A DNA stretch of 64,000 nucleotides. Source: Undibacterium hunanense (GTDB lineage Bacteria; Pseudomonadota; Gammaproteobacteria; Burkholderiales; Burkholderiaceae_D). The notes under the pieces are model-generated. The model did no database searches, was not told where the DNA came from, and was given only the letters and a program-made list of their open reading frames with translations. The stretch is taken from assembly GCF_014284335.1 (NCBI RefSeq), contig NZ_JACOGF010000010.1, forward strand, positions 62,001 through 126,000, read 5' to 3'. How positions within the stretch are numbered: the stretch's first letter is position 1; every line of letters begins with the position of its first letter. The position numbers and the translations under genes were made by a program. This document shows positions 1 through 8,042 of this stretch, piece after piece.

Positions 1-1
1 A

Positions 2-370
2 GGCAGCATCACCGACCCGAACGGCGTCGTCACCAATCTGAGTTATTCACCGCGCGGCTGGCTGACCCAGCGTGCGACGACTGGCGGTGGCATCACTGAA
101 ACCACAGGCTATCAATACAACGGCGTCGGCAAGATTACACAGATTACCTTGCCCGACCAAAGCGTCATTACATTGACCTACGATGCTGCCTCACGCCTGA
201 TTAAAATCAGCGACAGCCTGGGCAATAGCATTAACTACACTCTCGATATCAGGGGCAATCGTACCGCCGAAACCGTTACAGATACCGGTGGGAACCTGAC
301 ACGCAAAATTAATCGTGTGTTCGACCCATTTACAAGTGACCTGACGTCGATTTCAGGAGGTGCGCAATGA
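2..370 (+). CDS. RHS/YD-repeat protein, 3' end only (partial)
   Basis: The reading frame is open from the left edge, and 122 residues are visible. They are tandem YD-type repeats (LSYSPRGWLTQR, YQYNGVGKITQI, LTYDAASRLIKI, YTLDIRGNRTAE), the beta-hairpin unit of RHS and tyrosine-aspartate repeat shells. The protein stops at 368-370 after the segment DLTSISGGAQ, where typical RHS proteins would run on into further repeats and the DPxGL core. There is no toxin tip. The stop overlaps the start of the next YD-repeat gene by ATGA. The strong Shine-Dalgarno of that gene (AGGAGG) lies inside this coding sequence, so the two are almost certainly translationally coupled. What lies upstream cannot be seen. 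Confidence 0.85.
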   Translation, partial: GSITDPNGVVTNLSYSPRGWLTQRATTGGGITETTGYQYNGVGKITQITLPDQSVITLTYDAASRLIKISDSLGNSINYTLDIRGNRTAETVTDTGGNLTRKINRVFDPFTSDLTSISGGAQ

Positions 371-1875
371 ACCAACTGCGGACATTTAACATGAGCACTA
401 CTCGCCATCAACAAAGCAATCAATCCAAAGCATTTGGAATGATCAAAGGCCTGACCCTGGCCATTGTTGCCATCTGCAACACGGCCCATGCCGACAGCCC
501 AAGCATGACTTATCAGTTTCAGTATGATTATGCGCATAAGGTGACCAAGATAATTAATGGAACTGGGGCAGCAACCACATACCGTTACGATGCTTTGGGA
601 CGCCTTGAGATACAGACTGAACCTGTGGCAATTACTACCGGCAACTATGCGATGCCGCTAATCAGCTATGGCTATGACGGGCAAAATCATGTCACAAAGA
701 TTGCCAACTTAGGCGTGAGAGAAACGCTTTACACAGTCGATGGCCTGGGTAACCAACTTGCAATCAATAGCGCAGAAACGGGAAGCACCACGTTTACAGT
801 AGATGCAGCCGGCAACGTGCTACGAAAACAAGATGCGAAAGGCCAGCTTACCACCTATAGTTACGATGCAATAAACCGCTTAAGTCGCATCGTCTACAGC
901 GATAACACGTCCACTGAATATAGCTACGACCAGGGTGTCAATGCCAAAGGACGCCTTACCCAGATCAGCGATGCCAGTGGCACAATTCAATACAACTACG
1001 ATAGCCGCGGCCGGATACTCAGTGAAACACGTAGCATGCCAACAAATGCTGCCGCAGGCCCCAGTACCACAAGCTACACTTACGACAGCGCAGGACGATT
1101 GAAAACATTAACCTATCCAAATGGACGGGTTGTGACGTATACACGCGATTCAATTGGCCGCATCACACAGATTGATAGCAGCAAAGATGGCATGCTGGCG
1201 ACAGTGGCAAGCCAAATCACATATCGCCCCTTCGACAGTGTACAAAGCTATCGCAATAGCGCAGGACAAACCTCTACTCGCGGCTTTGACCTTGACGGAA
1301 GAATTTCAAGCTATACCTTGAACAACCAGGTGCAGGAAATTACTTACGATGCAGCTAACCGCATCACTGCCATCAACGAAATCAATAGCGCGGTCCGCCA
1401 GGCCACGTATGGTTATGACTTGCAAGATAGACTCACTAGTTATGTAACTCCACAGAACAGCCAAAGCTTCAGTTTCGACGCTTTTGGCAACCGTAAAACG
1501 AAAAGTACGGGCACTGCCAACACCACATATAACTACGGCAATAACAATGATCGTCTGGCACAGGTAATCGATAGTCAAAGCAATACCATTGGCACCGACC
1601 CCAACGGAAGCATCACCAGCAATGGCAATAATCAATTTAATTACGATGCCAGAGGACGCATGATCTCTGTGAACACCAGCGCTGGTGTGGTGCAATACCT
1701 GATTAACGCTTTGGGTCAGCGCATTCAAAAAATACGTCCTGCAACCAGTACCAGTGCGGCCACCACTACCATGTATTTTTACGATAAAAATGGAAAGCTG
1801 ATCAGCGAACGTACCGGCCAAAGCGACATTGACTACATTTATCTAGAAGGTGTGCCTGTAGTCGTAGCCAAATAA
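367..1875 (+). CDS. Secreted YD-repeat protein (middle section of a split RHS core)
   Basis: This is a 502-residue protein. An N-terminal signal peptide (hydrophobic stretch GLTLAIVAIC followed by NTAHA) is followed by about fourteen YD repeats, such as YRYDALGRLEIQ, YSYDAINRLSRI, YTYDSAGRLKTL and FNYDARGRMISV. The start at 367 is supported by AGGAGG six bases upstream and by the ATGA overlap with the preceding gene. It ends with DYIYLEGVPVVVAK, the point in ordinary RHS proteins just before the HTDHLGTPR core motif. It therefore lacks the final core and any tip. Those parts appear in the next gene after its own signal peptide and Ig-like domains. A role as one subunit of a split YD shell is inferred. 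It could also be a decayed fragment, but the intact signal peptide and ribosome site argue against that. Confidence 0.85.
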   Translation: MNQLRTFNMSTTRHQQSNQSKAFGMIKGLTLAIVAICNTAHADSPSMTYQFQYDYAHKVTKIINGTGAATTYRYDALGRLEIQTEPVAITTGNYAMPLISYGYDGQNHVTKIANLGVRETLYTVDGLGNQLAINSAETGSTTFTVDAAGNVLRKQDAKGQLTTYSYDAINRLSRIVYSDNTSTEYSYDQGVNAKGRLTQISDASGTIQYNYDSRGRILSETRSMPTNAAAGPSTTSYTYDSAGRLKTLTYPNGRVVTYTRDSIGRITQIDSSKDGMLATVASQITYRPFDSVQSYRNSAGQTSTRGFDLDGRISSYTLNNQVQEITYDAANRITAINEINSAVRQATYGYDLQDRLTSYVTPQNSQSFSFDAFGNRKTKSTGTANTTYNYGNNNDRLAQVIDSQSNTIGTDPNGSITSNGNNQFNYDARGRMISVNTSAGVVQYLINALGQRIQKIRPATSTSAATTTMYFYDKNGKLISERTGQSDIDYIYLEGVPVVVAK

Positions 1876-1975
1876 ACGGTGATCGCGCACAGTGGTAAAA
1901 ATAACTTGTTGCCATAAAAAGCGTTGATAAAGTTGGTAAAAACACTTTCGTTAAAAGTTGAAGATAATCAAAAAC

Positions 1976-4531
1976 ATGATGCACTCATCAAAGTTTCTCC
2001 GTACGGGATTACGGAACTGGCAACTGGCCATACTGGTTGCCGGCAGCCTGCTTGCAGCAACTGCTGCCCCCTCATCACACGCCGCTATCACAAAGCCTGT
2101 TGGCATTATCATTGTGCCCGGCGGTGGCGGCACCACACCAGTCGCAACAGGCGGCAGCATATTTAATGTTTTTGATGGCGGTAAAATTACGCTGGGTGAT
2201 CTGCAAAATACCCAGGCTTTTTGCAACCCCAGCTTTTACGATTCTCCAAAACTGAATGTTGCCACTGAAAATTTACTGGGCACCACACAATGTAAAAACA
2301 GCAGTTCGACCACATCTGACGCAGCTACATTCATTGCAGCCACGGGTACCACGTCGCCCCGCATCAGTTTGCCAACTTATCTCAGCACCACCAACCTGCT
2401 GGATGTGAACTACGCCAACAGCGCCCAGGTCATCGCCAACAATGGCAGCACCAGCACCACCCTTAATGGTGCCGGGCAACTGACCGTCACCAGCAACAGC
2501 GGCGGCACCACAGCATCACAAACCCTGACCCTCAAAGTACAAAGCAGCGTACTCAGCCTGCCTGCCGGAGAATATGCCAAAGTCGCTAGCCAGGCTGGTG
2601 GTGTCCTGCACTTCCAGGGCGGCAGTGTCGCCACCCGCATCAAACAACTCAGTGTTGCCAACTGCAACGGCAGTACCATGGAGTTTGAACCGGGTGATTA
2701 CTATATAGAAACTGCCAGCTGGCAACAAAGCTGCCACCTCGCAGTCAGTCCTGCTGCCAGTGGTAATACTGCCACCAGCGTCAACCTGTATTTTAAAAAC
2801 GCCTTCACCCTCAATGCCGGCCCCACCTGCTGGAACATCAGCGGCACCTGTGGCAGCACCATGGGCAGCACCCAGATCCAGGCCCAGCAACCGCAAAAGC
2901 TCAAGCTCTACGTATATAACGGCAACTTCACCACCGTACAAGGGGCACAGATTGCGGCTGGTATCTATGTAGACCAGGGCGATGTCAGCCTCACCAGTGC
3001 CAACAACTTCGCCATCATCGGTGAAGTCTTCGCCAAAAACATTCGTACCACCAACGGTGGCGTAACCGCTTTTGCCTATCGTCAGGTGCTCAGCACCACA
3101 ACAACGGGTGGTGGCAGCAATCCAGGACCAGGCGCAGCACCCAACATCAGCCTGACGGCTCCGCTAAACAACACCAATTTCAGCGCTCCTGCGAATATCG
3201 TGTTGACAGCCGTAGCAGTCCCTCAAACACTGGACGGTAACAATGGCCCTATCGGCCAGGTCCAGTTCTATCAGGGCACGACACTTATTGGCACCGCTAA
3301 CGCTCCAATAGCACCCGACAGCACCAGCTATAGCATTACCTGGAACAATGTGGCGGTGAACAGCTACAGCATCACTGCCAAAGCGATTGATACCAAAAAC
3401 AATATTGGCACCAGCACGCCGGTCAATATCAGCGTCGTCAATAACAACGCGCCTGCAGTTGGCCTTACGGCCAGCCCTGTCAATGCAGTGGCACCAGCCA
3501 CCATTATCTTGAATGCGAATGCAACGGACAGTGACGGCACAATCGCCAAAGTAGAATTTTTCAACGGCACCAATCTGATTGCAACCGTCACTACTGCGCC
3601 CTATAGTTTTAACTGGACTGAAGTACCGGGCGGTAATTACAGCCTGACAGCCAAAGCCACAGACAATCTGGGTGTCAGCACCACATCCGCACCAGTGACT
3701 GTTTCAGTGACTGCGCATGTCGCAAAATTCTATGACATTCACAGCGATCATCTGGGGACGCCACGGGTCATCACCGACGACACAGGCAGTGAAGTCTGGC
3801 GTTGGGACAGTACACCCTTTGGGGAAACGCTGGCCAATGAACAACCAGCTTCCTCTACCAAAAAATTTACTTACAATATCCGTTTCCCTGGGCAGTACTT
3901 TGATGCAGAGACGAATCTGCACTATAACTACTTCAGGGATTATGATCCACAGACAGGAAGGTATATTCAGTCTGATCCGATTGGGTTGGCGGGGGGATTA
4001 AATACTTATGGGTATGTGGAGGGAAATCCGGTTCGTTATTTCGATGCGTTGGGTCTTGACAAACAAATCGGTGTTAGCGCAAGTGGCACTATATTTGCAG
4101 GATTCATTGGTGGTGGTGGCGGTGCTACTTTCGGCATTACGACGGATGGAACAATTTCAGGAACATCTCTTTTTCTTACGGAGCAAGTGAATGCAATGGT
4201 TGGTGTAGGCGCATATGCAGGCGTAGGGGCTGCTCCATATGCTGGTCGTACCGATGGCCCTATGACATCTAGTTCTGGCAGCGTGTCAGGTTATGCTGAG
4301 GCAGATTTAGGAACTGGACCGGCAGCATTTTCTGGTGCAGTTGCGGCAGATAAAGATGGAAATTGGGGTGCGAACGGCTCAGGACCAGTTAAAGCAATTC
4401 CTGGCGTTGGACTTGGTGCAGCAGTTGGAGTCGGAGTATCGTATTCTTCAACTCAGGTGTCACCGAGTTTTGGCGAAATATGGAAAAGAATACGTGATTT
4501 AGGGAAAAACAAATCTAAACAATGCAAGTAA
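1976..4531 (+). CDS. Signal peptide, beta-rich stalk, two Ig-like domains, RHS C-terminal core and variable tip
   Basis: This is an 851-residue mosaic. Residues 1-40 form a signal peptide (WQLAILVAGSLLAATAA). Residues 45-380 are Ser/Thr/Gly-rich and look beta-structured, with no family recognised. Residues 389-490 and 491-580 are two Ig-like domains of the type with the core VEFFNGTNLIATV. From about 581 to 695 comes a classic RHS core (IHSDHLGTPRVITDD, VWRWDSTPFGE, GRYIQSDPIGLAGG, NPVRYFDALGL; the last motif has DA where DP is usual). Residues 696-851 are a Gly/Ala-rich tip of unknown activity ending in basic residues. The ATG at 1976 is preferred because the signal peptide follows directly; a TTG at 1958 is upstream in frame. 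It follows the YD-repeat gene by about 100 bases. The tip is the part that varies in RHS toxins; no catalytic motif is recognisable. Confidence 0.8.
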   Translation: MMHSSKFLRTGLRNWQLAILVAGSLLAATAAPSSHAAITKPVGIIIVPGGGGTTPVATGGSIFNVFDGGKITLGDLQNTQAFCNPSFYDSPKLNVATENLLGTTQCKNSSSTTSDAATFIAATGTTSPRISLPTYLSTTNLLDVNYANSAQVIANNGSTSTTLNGAGQLTVTSNSGGTTASQTLTLKVQSSVLSLPAGEYAKVASQAGGVLHFQGGSVATRIKQLSVANCNGSTMEFEPGDYYIETASWQQSCHLAVSPAASGNTATSVNLYFKNAFTLNAGPTCWNISGTCGSTMGSTQIQAQQPQKLKLYVYNGNFTTVQGAQIAAGIYVDQGDVSLTSANNFAIIGEVFAKNIRTTNGGVTAFAYRQVLSTTTTGGGSNPGPGAAPNISLTAPLNNTNFSAPANIVLTAVAVPQTLDGNNGPIGQVQFYQGTTLIGTANAPIAPDSTSYSITWNNVAVNSYSITAKAIDTKNNIGTSTPVNISVVNNNAPAVGLTASPVNAVAPATIILNANATDSDGTIAKVEFFNGTNLIATVTTAPYSFNWTEVPGGNYSLTAKATDNLGVSTTSAPVTVSVTAHVAKFYDIHSDHLGTPRVITDDTGSEVWRWDSTPFGETLANEQPASSTKKFTYNIRFPGQYFDAETNLHYNYFRDYDPQTGRYIQSDPIGLAGGLNTYGYVEGNPVRYFDALGLDKQIGVSASGTIFAGFIGGGGGATFGITTDGTISGTSLFLTEQVNAMVGVGAYAGVGAAPYAGRTDGPMTSSSGSVSGYAEADLGTGPAAFSGAVAADKDGNWGANGSGPVKAIPGVGLGAAVGVGVSYSSTQVSPSFGEIWKRIRDLGKNKSKQCK

Positions 4532-4574
4532 ATGAAAAATTAGTGTATTTTCAAGAAAAACTTAAGGAAGTGTC

Positions 4575-4856
4575 ATGACTCTATATATTTTTGTTGCTGG
4601 AACTTGTTTATTGCCCTTGATATTTTGGTTTCCTGATGCGACAAAATATGTACTTCTTCTGGTAGAAATTTTATGGGGTACTTCTTATTTTCTTGTGGTT
4701 AATCAAAACTATAGAAAAAAGCTACCTATACATACACGTGGTGGGATGGTCAGTTATACAGATAGCCCCAGACAGTATAAAATTTCATACGCAGTAATGT
4801 ATTTTATTGGGATAGGATTTCTGTTCACAAGTTTGATCATTACGCTATTTTCTTAA
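4575..4856 (+). CDS. Small membrane protein behind the RHS tip (candidate immunity protein)
   Basis: This 93-residue protein has hydrophobic segments at about 2-20 and 24-42 and a third near the C-terminus (ISYAVMYFIGIGFLF with the following residues), joined by a polar loop (NYRKKLPIHTRGG). The start has a good ribosome site (AAGGAAG). It lies 43 bases after the RHS tip gene, where cognate immunity genes are usually found, so it may protect against a membrane-acting tip; that is inference from position only. A near-identical copy at 9498 carries a one-base deletion. No named family was recognised. Confidence 0.6.
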   Translation: MTLYIFVAGTCLLPLIFWFPDATKYVLLLVEILWGTSYFLVVNQNYRKKLPIHTRGGMVSYTDSPRQYKISYAVMYFIGIGFLFTSLIITLFS

Positions 4857-5070
4857 TGAACAAGCACTATACATTTTCCGGCTAAACTGATGGGTTCATG
4901 CGCCCATCCAGATCCGAGCTCAGTCAGGTCAAGGCTCAGAAAATTATTGATCGATGCAGGTGGAGGCGCAGGTCAACTGCACCATTCTGTGAATTATGGA
5001 GCTCAAAACTAATTTTCTGAAGATAAAGTATATGTGCCAAACCTTATTGAAACTGAAAAATATTGTATTA
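4575..5070 (+). repeat. Long direct repeat, copy 1 (partner at 9498-9991)
   Basis: This block holds the small membrane protein gene, its downstream spacer and the first 75 bases of a lipoprotein gene. It is repeated in the same orientation at 9498-9991 with scattered substitutions. Copy 1 keeps the membrane protein intact and has lost the lipoprotein to an IS remnant that begins exactly at 5071. Copy 2 shows the reverse decay: broken membrane protein, intact lipoprotein. Confidence 0.85.
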
Positions 5071-5260
5071 GGGGCTGTTGACGTTTCACATAGGCAACCA
5101 TAAAAAAGCGTAGGCCATGGCGACAGGGCTTTCATAATTGCGTTTAATTTGTTGAATCTTGTCGCCAAAACCCAAAACTGTTTTAGCCGTGCAAACACAT
5201 TCTCGACGAGTTGACGGTATCGATTTAAGCCAATCAGGTGATTAGCTATTTGCATTTGCA
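5071..5260 (-). mobile_element. IS5-family transposase remnant (3' end)
   Basis: On the minus strand the sequence encodes the characteristic C-terminus of IS5-type (IS427-like) DDE transposases: RQLVENVFARLKQF followed by LATRF and, after a one-base frame change, NYESPVAMAYAFLWLPM and a stop at 5086-5088. The element end begins at 5071 with GGGGCTGTTGACGTTTC, matching the usual GG(G)-CTGTTGAC terminal repeats of this group. The catalytic DDE domain is missing and no second terminal repeat was found, so this is a dead fragment. It truncates the lipoprotein copy at 4996. Confidence 0.75.
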
Positions 5261-5319
5261 ATTAAATTTTTAATTTCTTTTTTAACATCCAAAAAACATA
5301 CTGTACTCATAACTCCAAT

Positions 5320-6111
5320 ATGCGTCTGCTCATTAATATTTTCCTGGTTTTAGGACTTTTCAGTTATTCAGCAATTGCAACGGCCGATTTGTCGGATAGT
5401 TCTTTAGCGTCTAAAGAGGAACAGAAATTTGCCAAAGAATATTTGCAGCGTATTCATAACAAAGATTTTGCTTTTGTAAAAAGTAAGATGGATGCTGAGT
5501 TACAAGCAAAAGTCACTGACGAAACCTTGTCTCAGCTCGCAAGTTTTTTCCCTCATGGAAAAGTATTGTCTACGGAATTGATAGGAGCACAAATTGATGT
5601 CGTGGATTCCGACTGGTTCGGGAATTTCAAGTTTGAGTATCATTATGAGGCGGGATGGGCTGTAGGGCATATTGCATTGAAGCGCAAAAATGATCAACTT
5701 ACGGTTGTTGGATTTAGCATCAATAAAACTAAAACGTCACAAAAAGAAATCAATCGTTTTACATTTTCTGGTAAGTCAGCAATACACTATGTAACACTTA
5801 TTGCGGCTGTCTGCGTTTTTCTATTTATTCTTATTACGCTTGTTGTCTGCATGAGAACGACCATGCTTAAGAGAAAATGGTTGTGGGCGCTTTTTATTGT
5901 TTTGGGTGTTAGTGCGATTGATGTGAATTGGACCACAGGGGAATATGCATTTCAGCTAATTCGATTCCAGTTATTTGGTGCAGCAATGGTTGCTAATAGC
6001 GAGTATTCACCCTGGATTATTACTGCCAGCTTTCCGCTGGGGGCAATTGTGTTTTGGTTTAGACGTTCAAGATTAGTAGCATTTACCAATAGTTCGAAGC
6101 AGGACGTGTAA
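5320..6111 (+). CDS. Exported protein with an N-terminal soluble domain and C-terminal membrane segments
   Basis: This is a 263-residue protein. A signal peptide (LINIFLVLGLFSYSAIATA) is followed by a soluble domain at about 25-145, where the residues KEYLQRIHNKDFAFVKSKM resemble the start of small DUF3887-like folds. Three hydrophobic segments follow (about 153-177, 186-203 and 225-245). The domain is predicted to lie outside the membrane. It sits between an IS remnant and the severed end of a lipoprotein gene, so it arrived by recombination. Its place in an RHS-downstream array suggests an orphan immunity protein, but this is not proven. Base composition is AT-rich like its neighbours. Confidence 0.6.
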   Translation: MRLLINIFLVLGLFSYSAIATADLSDSSLASKEEQKFAKEYLQRIHNKDFAFVKSKMDAELQAKVTDETLSQLASFFPHGKVLSTELIGAQIDVVDSDWFGNFKFEYHYEAGWAVGHIALKRKNDQLTVVGFSINKTKTSQKEINRFTFSGKSAIHYVTLIAAVCVFLFILITLVVCMRTTMLKRKWLWALFIVLGVSAIDVNWTTGEYAFQLIRFQLFGAAMVANSEYSPWIITASFPLGAIVFWFRRSRLVAFTNSSKQDV

Positions 6112-6346
6112 GTTTTATGTCATGCAAGAAGAGTCTATTCACCTATGGTTGCGACATAAAAAGAGATTAAGCTAGTTATACAACTTGGCTTGAATCCACG
6201 TTTTGCAAACGTTAAGCGCTAGTCGCTTACGTGTAACACTGAAACTGAAGTAGTAGTCGCCGCAGCATTCGAAAATTATTGATAGGTATAAATTTAAGCG
6301 TGCTACAAAAACAGCGTATTACGCTCCTTGATGGGTTAGACACACA

Positions 6347-6850
6347 GTGAAAACATCCACCACGAAATTATATCGATCAATTCTTGTCGGAATACTTCTG
6401 TGCCTGATCGTTTTTTTGGGTGCGATGCCGGCGTACCAATATGTTTCAAAAAAATCGATTTCGAAGGAAGTTTCGCATCTTATTGATGAGCTTACACAAA
6501 GTCCAAAACGACAAGAGGCAGCTTTTTTGCATCTTGAATCGATGGGGACAAGCGCTGTGCCACATATCGTGGCTCATTTATCGGATGTGCGGCCACTTGC
6601 TGAGAGAACAGTGCGGTTGCCTAATAATTTTCCATCCGCGAGAGAACCTTCTCGATACTATGAGGCGGAACAAGTTCACGAAGCACTATCCGCGTTGTTA
6701 AATCAAATGACAAATGAAAAGTTTCCAGTTTTCTACGATGGCGCCACCTTTCAACAGAAGATGGCCAATCGTGACAAATGGGTCTCGTGGTGCAGAACTC
6801 ATTATCCTGATGAGGTTTCAATTTGTGAGGGCAAGGAAGGACTGAATTAA
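6347..6850 (+). CDS. Membrane-anchored protein with HEAT-like helical repeat
   Basis: This is a 167-residue protein that starts at GTG. One N-terminal membrane anchor (ILVGILLCLIVFLGAM) precedes a helical segment resembling a HEAT/PBS repeat (RQEAAFLHLESMGTSAVPHI), then a polar region ending near WVSWCRTHYP. Such small anchored proteins are frequent among polymorphic-toxin immunity genes, and that role is suggested only by context. No upstream ribosome site is obvious, so the GTG start is uncertain; the anchor argues for a start near this position. Function is unknown. Confidence 0.5.
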   Translation: MKTSTTKLYRSILVGILLCLIVFLGAMPAYQYVSKKSISKEVSHLIDELTQSPKRQEAAFLHLESMGTSAVPHIVAHLSDVRPLAERTVRLPNNFPSAREPSRYYEAEQVHEALSALLNQMTNEKFPVFYDGATFQQKMANRDKWVSWCRTHYPDEVSICEGKEGLN

Positions 6851-6873
6851 GCCACAGAGTTCAAACCGTTTGA

Positions 6874-7053
6874 GTCATCATTGACACAAGTAAAACTACA
6901 GCTAACCAATTGACGAAAGATGCAGCCGACGCGTATCTTAAGCTAGCGAAGCGAATAATTGATAAGTACAAAAAAATTAGCAATCTTCCGGGTATAAAAA
7001 CACAAGAAGAACGAATCAAAATATTGAAGAAAATATGCGAGGAAAATAGATGA
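6874..7053 (+). pseudogene. Displaced C-terminal fragment of a toxin-tip protein
   Basis: A frame open after a stop at 6871 encodes 59 residues with no start codon, including TKDAADAYLKLAKRI and KTQEERIKILKKICEENR. It is helical, charged and clearly protein-like. It ends at TGA 7051-7053, overlapping the ATG of the next gene as ATGA. This is the typical layout of a polymorphic toxin C-terminus coupled to its immunity gene, with the rest of the toxin missing. It is read as a tip remnant left by cassette exchange. The toxin class is not recognisable. Confidence 0.5.
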
Positions 7054-7487
7054 GTCATACAACTATTACTCATTTGCTTGTACCTGATATTAATGAGCGA
7101 AACTTCCAATGCAAATCAACAGATCCGTTCCTAATAAACAAAAATGTATGGATACCTGTCCGGGATGTATCCCTTGGTGGTTTCTTTTATGACTATATTC
7201 GCAATTCAGCTAATGTTGTTTTAGGAGTTCGCTATTGGCTGATCAACGAAACGGTTTTTGATCGCCATCAAGTATTCAAATTTTTCCTAAACGACTCTCG
7301 CTTCCTTTTCAATCATAAAGATTCTTTTGTGGACATACTCTTTGACAAAGCAAGTGTTTTTGATTTTGAGAATAATTTATTATTTATAGATAACGCACAG
7401 GATTTTGGCGGTGAAATTGTAATAAAAAACGAACAAAAATATGGCATCGCATTTCAGAGAGTCAGTGTCGAATCTCAAGAGATTTAA
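7050..7487 (+). CDS. Candidate immunity protein coupled to a toxin remnant
   Basis: This is a 145-residue soluble protein with no signal peptide, rich in aromatic residues (GGFFYDYIRNSANVV, FKFFLNDSRFLF). No family is recognised. Its ATG overlaps the stop of the toxin C-terminal fragment by four bases and AGGAAA lies just upstream, so it was translated together with that toxin. By position and size it is the best candidate in the array for an immunity protein whose partner has been lost. The function is inferred from context alone. Confidence 0.55.
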   Translation: MSHTTITHLLVPDINERNFQCKSTDPFLINKNVWIPVRDVSLGGFFYDYIRNSANVVLGVRYWLINETVFDRHQVFKFFLNDSRFLFNHKDSFVDILFDKASVFDFENNLLFIDNAQDFGGEIVIKNEQKYGIAFQRVSVESQEI

Positions 7488-7527
7488 ACTCGCCATAGCG
7501 CCAGTAAAAATATAGGTGTAGATTTAT

Positions 7528-7983
7528 ATGATCCTTGATATTTTCAAGAAAGAATGGTTTGGTTTCATATTCACTCCATTTTTATCAGCTACGGCTGTCG
7601 CTTTTATTTATTCGAGTACAGTTCGCGGCGCTTCAAATTTTAAGAATTGGTGGATATTTTCTTTGGCAAGCGCTTATGCACTCACCTTCTTACTCGCGGT
7701 TCCGATTTATTTTCTGATTAAACGATTCTACGTATTAACTTTTTTCCGTGTTGTCTTACTTGGATATCTTGTTGTTCTTGTCCCCTCATGCATTCTCAAT
7801 TTACCGATCTCAGGTAGTTTGACCTTGATAATCAATAATCATCAAATTATTTCCGAAGGACGCTACACTGAGTACGGCCTTCTGAGGATGGTTCTGTATC
7901 AAATGGAAATTGCCTTGGCAGGAGGATTTACAGGGGCCATATTTTGGTTTTTTGTGAAACCAAGTAATGATCTGAGTAAGTAA
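7528..7983 (+). CDS. Multi-pass membrane protein, unknown function
   Basis: This is a 151-residue protein with four predicted membrane segments: about 13-30, 42-64 (LASAYALTFLLAVPIYFL), 70-92 (VVLLGYLVVLVPSCIL) and 127-144 (IALAGGFTGAIFWFFV). No signal peptide or catalytic motif is visible. It lies 40 bases after the soluble candidate immunity gene and just before a Ig-domain fragment from an RHS-like gene. It is another candidate orphan immunity protein; the role is inferred from the neighbourhood. Confidence 0.55.
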   Translation: MILDIFKKEWFGFIFTPFLSATAVAFIYSSTVRGASNFKNWWIFSLASAYALTFLLAVPIYFLIKRFYVLTFFRVVLLGYLVVLVPSCILNLPISGSLTLIINNHQIISEGRYTEYGLLRMVLYQMEIALAGGFTGAIFWFFVKPSNDLSK

Positions 7984-7990
7984 CATGCGG

Positions 7991-8008
7991 CATCTACAAT
8001 TGTAGATG
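7991..8008. repeat. Perfect 18-bp palindrome
   Basis: CATCTACAATTGTAGATG is perfectly self-complementary. It lies 7 bases after the stop of the membrane protein and 35 bases before the RHS Ig-domain fragment. No T-run follows, so it is not a standard terminator. It might mark a recombination joint or bind a dimeric protein. Confidence 0.6.
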
Positions 8009-8042
8009 ACATGGTGATGTATGTATCGTGTTGAAGCAGTAA

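Larger units (their letters stand above)
4996..6222 (+). pseudogene. Lipoprotein gene split by an IS remnant and an unrelated gene
   Basis: The start at 4996 reads 25 codons matching the N-terminus of the intact lipoprotein at 9918 (ELKTNFLKIKYMCQTLL). It breaks at 5070, where an IS5-like end begins. The matching 3' end reappears at about 6116-6222: the segment before AACTTGG and the run AATCCACGTTTT-CAAACGTTAAG align with 10497-10601, including the stop position, with one indel. In between lie the IS remnant and an intact unrelated gene (5320-6111). The middle of the lipoprotein has therefore been replaced, and the gene cannot be functional. Confidence 0.75.
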
